Assembly: GCF_015207605.1 (NCBI RefSeq)
Contig: NZ_JADEWO010000046.1
Location: forward strand, 1 to 53,105
Length of the DNA stretch: 53,105 nucleotides
DNA from: Oculatella sp. LEGE 06141
GTDB lineage: Bacteria > Cyanobacteriota > Cyanobacteriia > Elainellales > Elainellaceae
Reading direction: 5' to 3'
The notes below the pieces were generated by a model. That model was not told where the DNA came from, did not search any database, and saw only the letters and a list, made by a program, of their open reading frames with translations. Positions 45,807 through 53,105 of this stretch are shown here, in pieces. Position 1 is the first letter of the stretch. Each line of letters begins with the position of its first letter. The translations under genes and the position numbers were made by a program.

Positions 45807-46436
45807 CTAATAGGATTTGGGGCTAAAGGGCCATAGCTTTAAAGATTCCGGCGGCGATTGGGATGATGCCGATGGCAAATTGCAGAAAACAATACCAGCA
45901 GTAAGGCCAGCATCCTCTGATGCAGGATGCTGGCCATTTCTGTTTGCATCGGGTTGTTGCTGCCGAGTGGAAAGTCCCATTTGTCTGAGCAGCCGATTGA
46001 TGTGGCGAGGACTCACTTTGATATCAAACTCACGGTGTAGGTGTTTGCTGAGCCACTGCCCCGTCCACTGCCGAAATGAATAGCCATAATCGCGGGGGCT
46101 GCGGTTGGCCAATTCTTTCAGGCGATCGAGATAAGGCTCGTTAATCGTTTTAGGGCGACCAATCGGCAGGTCGTCCCAAGCATGAATGCGACCCGCCTGC
46201 ACCATTGAAATCCAATAACGGGCCGTATCGTGAGAACACTGCAACGCTTCACAAATTTGGGTTTGAGATTGCCCCATATCGGCAAGCAACATGATTTCAA
46301 TTCGACGGCGGTGCTCTGGCCGCAAATTGCTTTGCAGCTTATTCAACAGAAATTGCCGCTGAGTCGGTGATAAGAATACGCCTTGCTCTAGAGCAAGGCT
46401 CTCAGCGGGTAGGCGATCGCAGTAATATTCCAGCAT
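45807..46436 (-). CDS. HTH protein derived from IS630-type transposase DNA-binding domain
   Basis: 209 residues. Two helix-turn-helix units: MGQSQTQICEALQCSHDTARYW at about 75, and a winged HTH ending WLSKHLHREFDIKVSPRHINRLLRQMG (131-157), as in IS630 transposases, but no DDE catalytic domain. The last 50 residues look unusual, with a perfect 12-bp hairpin embedded in their coding DNA (45905-45935). It leads the exporter operon, 38 bp upstream, and may control it. It could also bind the 23-bp repeats; that is untested. Confidence 0.82.
   Translation of the reverse strand: MLEYYCDRLPAESLALEQGVFLSPTQRQFLLNKLQSNLRPEHRRRIEIMLLADMGQSQTQICEALQCSHDTARYWISMVQAGRIHAWDDLPIGRPKTINEPYLDRLKELANRSPRDYGYSFRQWTGQWLSKHLHREFDIKVSPRHINRLLRQMGLSTRQQQPDANRNGQHPASEDAGLTAGIVFCNLPSASSQSPPESLKLWPFSPKSY
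45905..45935. repeat. Perfect 12-bp hairpin inside the HTH coding region
   Basis: GGCCAGCATCCT, 7-nt loop, AGGATGCTGGCC. It is within the atypical C-terminal tail of the HTH gene, ahead of the exporter gene, and may attenuate readthrough. Confidence 0.6.
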
Positions 46437-47269
46437 AGAAATTCCATGAATGTTGAACTTCCTGATACATAGACATCATCACGAATCTGCTGCTAATACG
46501 GTTCATGACTTGATGAGGCGCAATTAGGCGCACTTCTCAGCAAACGCGAAAGTAAAAAACTAGACTTGAATCAAAACTGGATCTGAGTGTGCTGCGAACG
46601 TAATATTCAGTAGGGTTAGCAACGGTTAGCTGGTTTGAAGCGACAGCAATACAGCAGTCTGGAGACTAGACGGCTTCATTCTGCCTTCGCATTTTCAGAC
46701 AATGTGAGTGTAGGCTGTTATCTCGTTAAGCTACTGTTCTAACGGTTGTTTAACCTAATTACATCAGTGATTAAATAATGTTCAATCTTGTGAATGCTAA
46801 AGCGAAATCTGGCTTGGGCTGCTCGATGCGGCTAATCTCCCTCACACCCCTACTGTTGCTTCTGTTAAGTCAGTCATTCTGCCCAATGGTGTTGAACCAA
46901 CGGGCTTGACGGCATTGCCTGATATATAAAACCACCCATATCCAGCGAGAGTAAATGTTAAAAAAGTTACAGGGTTAATGCTGTTAATTTGCCGCATGCC
47001 GTATAAGTTGACTGACTATAACTCCCCATTCATTGCGTCTTGATTGTGGGGTTACGGGTAAACTTGGGCGCAAATATACATTGTCAAAATGGTCAAAAAG
47101 ATGCGATCAAAATGGTTTGGCGAGAGAGAAACTCTACTAAAGCATTAATGGCCGGATTTGGAAGATAACTTTGAAGTTTTCATCATTTTTACTGATTTTT
47201 TGTTATTCCTGAACATTATTTTCACCACAGAGTAAGAAGAGCTGTCAAGTTTTTAACGTTGCTTTTGTA

Positions 47270-47292
47270 GACATAACTACTTCAATTATGTC
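47270..47292 (-). promoter_or_regulatory. 23-bp inverted repeat, copy 5 (putative operator)
   Basis: On the minus strand: GACATAA-TTGAAGTAG-TTATGTC. It is about 830 bp upstream of the HTH gene; its target is unclear. Confidence 0.55.
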
Positions 47293-47527
47293 TTTCACAT
47301 ACAGAGGTTTTGTAACCTAAGAATTGATGGGTCAACGCTCAGTTTGCCGACAATCAGTAGCGGTTCAATTCTACAGAGGTTGAGCCAGTTCTTGAGCGTT
47401 GACTTACAGCGGTTCTCAATCGAGTAAGCCACAGTCTCGCCAAGATGGGTGTGGGGTTTAGGGTTTAAGGCGTGGTGAATGGAAATGGCTGTAAGAGGAT
47501 GAAGGTCTGATTAGTTACCCGATAGGT

Positions 47528-47618
47528 GTAGGGGCGAAGCATACTCTGCGAGAAGCAATCTACGAATCAGGATGGCTGGAACAACCGAGACATTGTCTAC
47601 CGAATGCTTCGCCCCTAC
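47528..47618. mobile_element. MITE-like element with perfect 15-bp inverted ends
   Basis: GTAGGGGCGAAGCAT at the left end and ATGCTTCGCCCCTAC at the right, 91 bp overall, no coding capacity. A degenerate relative lies at 32418-32529. Confidence 0.75.
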
Positions 47619-47692
47619 CGGGACGTAAAAGATACGTTTCAAACACCCTCTAACACGAGATGAATCAAACACGTCTCTACGGCAAATTAACG

Positions 47693-49300
47693 CTAAGCCG
47701 CAACATTCACCTCAGCAACTTGCTGACGTTCAGCAGGATACTGGCTTAAATACTCATTTAACTGCTGCTCGATCTGGCTCCGTACAATCTGGCGATAGTC
47801 CAGAAAATGCTCGGCCTGAGCACATACTGACAGATAATTGCCCACTACGGCGGGATAACGCACCGTCAGGCTAATCAAATTTACCCAGAACCGCCAGCGA
47901 GACTTGCGTACCACCCCCTGCCGCCAGCAGATGATGAGCAGCGCCCAAATCGTCGCCCAATTGACATCCGGGCTACCCGTAGAGTTGGTACGGGGATGTT
48001 CCTGCTGGTTGCGGCGATGTGCCTCTCCTAACACCAGAAAATGACGGTAGGTACGATTCAGCACTGTGATCGGGTCGTAGAGCGTCCAGAATGCCTGGAC
48101 ATACTCGTGGGCAATATCCTCCAACGGGCGAGTGGGCATGAAGTTCATTAGCGTCGCCTGGTGTCCGTCTCCCCGTTCCGATAGCAAGCGACCTTCACGC
48201 CCAAGGCGATGCCACAACGCTGTATCGGGCAATGCCTGTAACATGCTAAACATGGCGGTTGGAATCGCCGTCTGTTCCACAAACTGAGCGATGCGATCGC
48301 CCGCCCCCTTCTTTTCACCATCAAAGCCAATGATGAATCCGGCCATTACCCGCAAGCCTGATTGGGCAATCCTCATCACCGAATCCACAATTGGATCACG
48401 ATTATTCTGATACTTTTTGGTTAATGCCAGACTGTCAGCATCAGGAGTTTCAATGCCTAAAAAGACTGCGCCAAAATTACAGTCCACCATCATCTGCATC
48501 AGTTCTGGATCTTGGGCTAAATCCACCGATGCTTCAGTCGCAAATGCAAAGGGATAGCCATTCTCCTCCTGCCAGCGCTTCAGGTCGTGCAGCAGCCGCT
48601 TAACGTTGCGTTTGTTGCCAATGAAGTTGTCATCCACCATAAAAATGCTGCGCCGCCAGCCCAATTCGTAGAGCCGCTGAAGTTCTGCAATGAGCTGATC
48701 TGGCGTTTTAGTGCGCGGCTTGCGGCCATACAGCACAATGATGTCGCAAAACTCGCACTGAAACGGGCATCCACGCGAAAACTGCACCGACATTTCGGCG
48801 TAGGCATCAAATTGCAGCAGGTCGAAGCGGGGAATGGGGGTATCGGTGACTGGAGGTTTTTCACCATTCGAGCGGAAAATCCCGGTGCGATCGCCCCGCT
48901 CAACCGCATCCACAAACAGCGGCAGGGTAATTTCGCCCTCATCCAAAATTAAGAAATCTGCCCCGGCAGTATTGGCTTCCTCCGGCAGCGCGGTAGGATA
49001 GGGACCACCCACCGCCACCCGCTTACCACGACGCTTCGCTTCTTGAATTTGCGCCCTAAAGTCCGCTTTTTGCACAATCATGGCGGATAGCAACACCAGT
49101 TCAGCCCACTCCCACTCGTCTGAAGTGACATCTCGCACGTTGCGATCGACCAGCTTAAACTCCCAGGTTTGGGGCAGAATGGCCGCGACCGTGACAATGC
49201 CCAAGGGGGGAAGCTGAGCCTTGAAGCCTACCAGTTCTAACGTTTTCTCAAACGACCAGAAACTTTTGGGAAACTGGGGATAAATCAGTAAAACGCGCAT
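47693..49300 (-). CDS. B12-binding radical SAM protein (DUF4070-type), paralog 1
   Basis: 535 residues from ATG 49300 (GAGG ribosome site; the upstream in-frame extension is rejected). The cobalamin-binding-like N-terminus reads MRVLLIYPQFPKSFWSFEKT, then LVDRNVRDVTSDEWEWAEL. The radical SAM cluster motif C-x3-C-x2-C is in FSRGCPFQCEFCDIIVLYGR, followed by the SAM-binding region FMVDDNFIGNKRNVKRLL. The C-terminal 200 residues are the DUF4070-like part. Such enzymes methylate or rearrange unreactive carbon using methylcobalamin and SAM; the substrate is unknown. Tandem with paralog 2. Confidence 0.9.
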   Translation of the reverse strand: MRVLLIYPQFPKSFWSFEKTLELVGFKAQLPPLGIVTVAAILPQTWEFKLVDRNVRDVTSDEWEWAELVLLSAMIVQKADFRAQIQEAKRRGKRVAVGGPYPTALPEEANTAGADFLILDEGEITLPLFVDAVERGDRTGIFRSNGEKPPVTDTPIPRFDLLQFDAYAEMSVQFSRGCPFQCEFCDIIVLYGRKPRTKTPDQLIAELQRLYELGWRRSIFMVDDNFIGNKRNVKRLLHDLKRWQEENGYPFAFATEASVDLAQDPELMQMMVDCNFGAVFLGIETPDADSLALTKKYQNNRDPIVDSVMRIAQSGLRVMAGFIIGFDGEKKGAGDRIAQFVEQTAIPTAMFSMLQALPDTALWHRLGREGRLLSERGDGHQATLMNFMPTRPLEDIAHEYVQAFWTLYDPITVLNRTYRHFLVLGEAHRRNQQEHPRTNSTGSPDVNWATIWALLIICWRQGVVRKSRWRFWVNLISLTVRYPAVVGNYLSVCAQAEHFLDYRQIVRSQIEQQLNEYLSQYPAERQQVAEVNVAA

Positions 49301-49489
49301 CTCAAAAGCCTCGTGTAGCGATCGTGTGCCAGGGCAAAAATAGGGCACCCAAACCAAGTGCCCGTATTTCTGTACCGTTTATCTAAACAGGTGTGTGATT
49401 ATACACACACTTTACGCAAATCTAACACCCTGGTGATGGAGTCCAACCGTTAGCGCGATCGCTGGCTGAAGCATATGACGGCATCGCTG

Positions 49490-51076
49490 TTACACCGCAA
49501 CCTTTGGCTTCACCTGAGCCTCCAGGGTTGCCTCCTCCTTTAAGAACTGAGATACCTGCTCCCCAATTTCGCGCGTCACAATTTCGCGGTACTCCAGGAA
49601 GTGTTCAATTTGGGCGCACACCGACAGGTAGCTGCTAATTCCGCCCGGATTATAACGCCACATGTTCCACAGATTGCGCCAGAACTGCCAGCGTGTTTTG
49701 CGTAGGGCACCCTGCCGCCAGCAGATGGTAAGGAAGGCTCGAATGGTTACCCAATTTACGGCCTTCTTCGATCGCTTCCCTTTCTTAGGATAGGTGGCTT
49801 CTCCTAAAATGCGGTAATGGCGATAGGCGCGATCGAGAAACTTTGCCGGGTCGTACAATCGGCAGAAGGCATCCACATACTCCTGAGCGATCTCCTCCAG
49901 CGGTCGCGTTGGCACAAAGTTCATCAACGTCGTCTGGTTGATGTTGGCCGACTTGCTGCGAAGCCGTCCTTCTTTTTCCAACCGATGCCAGAGAGCCGTA
50001 TCGGGCAGGGCTTGCAGCATACTGAATAGCGCAGTGGGAATAGAGGTCTGCTCAACGAACTGCACAATGCGATCGCCCGCCCCTTTCTTTTCGCCATCAA
50101 AGCCGATGATGAACCCGGCCATTACCCGCAAGCCCGATCGCGTAATCGCATGAACCGCATCACTGAGCGAATCTCGCGTGTTCTGGTGCTTTTGGGTTAG
50201 CGTCAGACTGGCTTCATCGGGGGTTTCAATACCGAGAAACACCGCGCCAAAGTTGCACTGCACCATTGCATCCATCAATTCCTGATCCTGCGCCAGATCC
50301 ACCGACGCTTCTGTGGCAAAGGAGAAGGGATACTGGTGTTCCACCATCCACGGCTTTAGCTCTTTCAGAAACAGCTTGACGTTGCGCTTGTTGCCGATGA
50401 AATTGTCATCCACCATGAAGATGCTGCGCCGCCAGCCTAATTCGTAAAGGCGATCGAGTTCCTTCAGCAGTTGATCGGGCGCTTTGGTGCGCGGCTTGCG
50501 GCCATACAGCACAATAATGTCGCAGAACTCGCACTGAAACGGACAGCCGCGCGAAAACTGCACCGACATTTCGGCATAGGCATCGAAGTCGAGCAGGTCA
50601 AAGCGAGGCACCGGAGTTGAAGTGACATCTGGCTTTTCGCCCCCGGCTCGGAAGATGCCGGATTCGTCGCCGCGTGCGATCGCCTCCACAAACAGAGGTA
50701 AGGTAATCTCCCCTTCATCCAGAATTAAATAATCGGCTCCAACGTCCGTTACCTCGTTGGGCAATGCGGTTGCGTAAGGGCCACCCACAGCGACCCGCTT
50801 TCCTTTCCGTTTGGCTTCTTGAATTTGATCGAGTAAATCGTCTTTCTGCACAATCATGGCAGATAAGATCACGAGATCAGCCCATTCCCACTCGGCTGCG
50901 GTCACATCACGCACGTTGCGATCGACCAGCTTATAGTTCCACGGTTGCGGCAAAATGGCAGCAACCGTGATCAGACCCAGCGGCGGCAACATGGCCTTGC
51001 GATCGAGCAGTGCCAGCGTTTTCTCAAATGACCAAAAGCTTTTGGGGAAACGAGGATAAAGAAGTAAAACATTCAT
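49490..51076 (-). CDS. B12-binding radical SAM protein (DUF4070-type), paralog 2
   Basis: 528 residues from ATG 51076 (GAGG ribosome site). Full-length paralog of the gene at 47693, with the same landmarks: MNVLLLYPRFPKSFWSFEKT, FSRGCPFQCEFCDIIVLYGR and FMVDDNFIGNKRNVKLFL. About 190 bp separates the two genes; a recent tandem duplication is likely because even rare segments match. The N-terminal part also resembles HpnP-type hopanoid methyltransferases, but I would not assign that function. Confidence 0.9.
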   Translation of the reverse strand: MNVLLLYPRFPKSFWSFEKTLALLDRKAMLPPLGLITVAAILPQPWNYKLVDRNVRDVTAAEWEWADLVILSAMIVQKDDLLDQIQEAKRKGKRVAVGGPYATALPNEVTDVGADYLILDEGEITLPLFVEAIARGDESGIFRAGGEKPDVTSTPVPRFDLLDFDAYAEMSVQFSRGCPFQCEFCDIIVLYGRKPRTKAPDQLLKELDRLYELGWRRSIFMVDDNFIGNKRNVKLFLKELKPWMVEHQYPFSFATEASVDLAQDQELMDAMVQCNFGAVFLGIETPDEASLTLTQKHQNTRDSLSDAVHAITRSGLRVMAGFIIGFDGEKKGAGDRIVQFVEQTSIPTALFSMLQALPDTALWHRLEKEGRLRSKSANINQTTLMNFVPTRPLEEIAQEYVDAFCRLYDPAKFLDRAYRHYRILGEATYPKKGKRSKKAVNWVTIRAFLTICWRQGALRKTRWQFWRNLWNMWRYNPGGISSYLSVCAQIEHFLEYREIVTREIGEQVSQFLKEEATLEAQVKPKVAV

Positions 51077-51303
51077 TTTGAAAACCTCAAAGAAACCGCA
51101 TCCCCTGGTTGGGCGAACGCTGAATAAAAATACGGGTGAAGTTGCTACTAACTGACGCAAACTACACCTTTCATTGACCTAGCTTACTGGGATTTTGTGC
51201 CTTTGGGCAGGAACCTGTTGATTTACAGCCCTTTTCGGGTTGCGATCGCGGCTAAACCAGCTCGCCCGCCTGGATGAATCGACCCAGCTTGCGACCGATC
51301 GCC

Positions 51304-52815
51304 CTATGCCAAAAACAGCTTGTATGCGGGGTTTTGGCTTTCATCCCAGTAGCGATCGCTCAGGGTTTCGAGAAAGGTTTGCCACTCTGCCATCTCGTGC
51401 GGCGGAACCTGGATGCCCATCACGATTCGTCCATAGTCTGCGCCGTTGTTGCGGTAATGAAACATACTGATATTCCAGTTTGGACTCATGGAACCAACAA
51501 ACTTCATTAACGCCCCCGGACGTTCGGGAAACTCGAAGCGATAGAGCAGTTCATTATGAGCCAGGGGCGATCGCCCACCCACCATGTGCCGCAGATGCAG
51601 TTTAGTTAACTCATCGTCGGTTAAATCAATGGTCTTAAAGCCGCAGGTGCCAAAGGTCTGCGCCATTTTTGCCGCATCTGCCCGGTTTTCAATTTGCAGA
51701 CCCACAAAAATATGGGCCTCGGCTGCATCGGCAATGCGGTAGTTGAACTCGGTTAAGTTGCGTTTGCCGATACATTCGCAAAACTTGCGGAGGCTCCCTC
51801 GCTCTTCCGGAATGGTGACGGCAAAAATGGCTTCGCGCCGTTCCCCCAGTTCGGCGCGTTCTGCCACAAACCGCAGGCGATCGAAGTTCATGTTGGCACC
51901 GCAGGCGACCGCCACCAGCGTTTGGTTTTCGATTTGCTCTCGTTCAACATAGGCTTTTGCCCCGGCGATCGCCAACGCCCCGGCGGGTTCCAGAATCGAT
52001 CGCGTGTCTTCAAACACGTCTTTAATGGCGGCACAGGTATCATCTGTTCCCACCAGAATGATGTCATCAACATACTGCTGGCAGAGGCGAAAGGTTTCTT
52101 CTCCCACTTGCCGCACCGCCACCCCATCGGCAAACAAGCCCACCTGAGGTAACCGGACTCGATGCCCTGCCTTGAGCGATTGATACATGGCATCCGCATC
52201 GATCGGTTCTACGCCAATAATTTTGATTTCAGGGCGGATGCGCTTCACGTAGGCAGCAATGCCAGAAATTAACCCACCTCCGCCGATCGCTACAAAAATG
52301 GCATGAATCGGTTGTTGGCACTGGCGCAAAATTTCCATGCCAATGGTGCCCTGTCCGGCAATCACTGATGGATCGTCAAACGGATGAATGAAGGTTAAAC
52401 CTTTTTCGGCTTCCAGTTGGCGGGCATGGGCATAGGCATCATCATAGGTATCGCCATACAGCACCACCTCGCCTCCCCTGGCTTTAACCGCATCGACCTT
52501 AACTTGCGGGGTCGTGACTGGCATGACAATCACAGCCCGTGTTCCTAAGCGGCTGGCACCCAGAGCCACCCCCTGAGCATGGTTACCAGCCGAGGCCGCA
52601 ATCACCCCTTGAGCCAGTAAATCAGGCGGCAGTTGCGCCATTTTGTTGTACGCTCCCCGCAGCTTAAAGGAAAAGACCGACTGCATGTCTTCTCGTTTGA
52701 GCAGGAGTTTGTTATTCAACCGGGTAGACAGATTGGGCGCATGTTCCAGCGGCGATTCTTGAGCCACATCATACACACGAGCCGTCAGAATGAGTTGCAG
52801 GTAGTCGCAAAGCAT
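51304..52815 (-). CDS. ilvA: Threonine ammonia-lyase (threonine dehydratase), biosynthetic
   Basis: 503 residues. PLP-dependent catalytic domain (1-320): Lys in VFSFKLRGAYNK, SAGNHAQGVALGA, and glycine loop VAIGGGGLISG. C-terminal regulatory part (about 330-503) with two ACT-like repeats (IFAVTIPEERGSLRKFCECI; YRFEFPERPGALMKFVGSM). It converts threonine to 2-oxobutanoate, the first step to isoleucine, and is normally feedback-inhibited by isoleucine through this part. ATG start. Confidence 0.96.
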   Translation of the reverse strand: MLCDYLQLILTARVYDVAQESPLEHAPNLSTRLNNKLLLKREDMQSVFSFKLRGAYNKMAQLPPDLLAQGVIAASAGNHAQGVALGASRLGTRAVIVMPVTTPQVKVDAVKARGGEVVLYGDTYDDAYAHARQLEAEKGLTFIHPFDDPSVIAGQGTIGMEILRQCQQPIHAIFVAIGGGGLISGIAAYVKRIRPEIKIIGVEPIDADAMYQSLKAGHRVRLPQVGLFADGVAVRQVGEETFRLCQQYVDDIILVGTDDTCAAIKDVFEDTRSILEPAGALAIAGAKAYVEREQIENQTLVAVACGANMNFDRLRFVAERAELGERREAIFAVTIPEERGSLRKFCECIGKRNLTEFNYRIADAAEAHIFVGLQIENRADAAKMAQTFGTCGFKTIDLTDDELTKLHLRHMVGGRSPLAHNELLYRFEFPERPGALMKFVGSMSPNWNISMFHYRNNGADYGRIVMGIQVPPHEMAEWQTFLETLSDRYWDESQNPAYKLFLA

Positions 52816-52873
52816 GGGGTAAAGATGGCAACGCAGGGTGTGAAGAAATTTTACCTTTTCCAGGCAGAAGGTT

Positions 52874-52893
52874 CACACCGTCCCGAAGGGCGG
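52874..52893. repeat. Short hairpin upstream of tnpB-like gene
   Basis: ACCGTCCCGAAGGGCGGT is a short palindromic stem, 140 bp ahead of the TnpB-like start. It could be a terminal hairpin of an IS200/IS605-type element. Position and sequence alone do not prove it. Confidence 0.35.
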
Positions 52894-53030
52894 TGCTGAG
52901 ATGAATGCCGCGCCAATCGGAGCGGATGCGGAGATTGGCAATAATCTATCAGACTCAACCGAGATCCTTACATCCGTCTGTACTCTTGTTTATGGTAAAG
53001 TGTGCCCACAAGATTTGAGTCTTGCCGCTC

Positions 53031-53105
53031 ATGATTGTTCTGGAAACCAAGCTCAGAGGTAATCCAACTCAGTTTGCGCTGCTCGATGATGCGATTAGAA
53101 CAGCT
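53031..53105 (+). CDS. tnpB: TnpB (IS200/IS605 OrfB)-like N-terminus, cut by window end
   Basis: 25 codons: MIVLETKLRGNPTQ, then FALLDDAIRTA, the usual start of cyanobacterial TnpB/OrfB proteins (a short strand, then a helix with AIRTA). TnpB is an RNA-guided nuclease carried by IS200/IS605 and IS607 elements. The promoter-like TATGGTAAAG lies upstream. No tnpA is visible in the window. The call rests on this short stretch only. Confidence 0.7.
   Translation, partial: MIVLETKLRGNPTQFALLDDAIRTA

Larger units (their letters stand above)
46437..47692. other. Long region without a confident gene
   Basis: 1256 bp. It holds putative operator copy 5 (47270), a 91-bp MITE-like element (47528), and a short coding-like frame at 46801-46929 on the plus strand (about 42 codons, ending GVEPTGLTALPDI) without a start or family match, perhaps a gene remnant. 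The HTH promoter is expected near 46450-46600. Confidence 0.5.

Overview
The window comes from a filamentous-type cyanobacterium. HIP1 octamers (GCGATCGC) occur throughout, and the proteome includes a giant multidomain sensor kinase, GlsB-like, DUF2231 and SRPBCC stress proteins, B12-type radical SAM paralogs, and HlyD plus C39 peptide exporters. No rRNA, tRNA or CRISPR array was recognised.

Layout. 1-12 kb holds the C-terminal part of a giant hybrid sensor histidine kinase, an ABC exporter half-transporter, an MFS transporter, a Na+/H+ antiporter, Dps, and an AraC regulator whose 5' end appears frameshifted. 12-19 kb holds an EamA transporter, an unknown beta-rich protein with a PpiC-like foldase next to it, an M24 aminopeptidase, a TetR regulator, a GT9 heptosyltransferase-like protein and GmhB. 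19-28.5 kb holds a GlsB-like membrane protein, a UgpC/MalK-type ATPase, glutaminase, an SDR, an SRPBCC protein, a DUF2231 protein, an OB-fold periplasmic protein and a CHASE3 histidine kinase/OmpR regulator pair. 28.7-30.8 kb is a decay zone: an apparently intact cobalamin riboswitch precedes a cbiM/cbiQ/cbiO pseudogene fusion, followed by a CPBP protease fragment and a SnoaL-like gene of foreign-looking composition.

The centre of interest is 30.9-47.3 kb, a ribosomal-peptide (RiPP-like) island. Six precursor peptides share a leader (around GS-LF-DSESFLNELTD) and a C-terminal N-T-x-N-A-N-T motif, yet their cores have almost no Cys. They are followed by a compact operon: an APH-type kinase, a HopA1-family lyase candidate, an aldo/keto-reductase-like protein that seems to have lost its catalytic residues, and a PpiC-like foldase. 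Next come a second, oppositely oriented PpiC-like protein, an RTX protein, a HlyD adaptor, a three-part exporter (cNMP-binding-like domain, C39 peptidase, ABC) and an IS630-derived HTH protein. Five copies of one 23-bp inverted repeat, GACATAA-N7-AGTTATGTC, were found only in this island and may be a shared operator. My inference is that the peptides are phosphorylated and dehydrated by the kinase/lyase pair, chaperoned by the PpiC-like proteins, cleaved by the C39 domain and exported.

47-53 kb holds two tandem B12-binding radical SAM paralogs, threonine ammonia-lyase IlvA, and the first 25 codons of a TnpB-like gene cut by the window end. At least two MITE-like families and several strong hairpins lie between genes. 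All calls come from reading the sequence and translations by eye; no database search was run.
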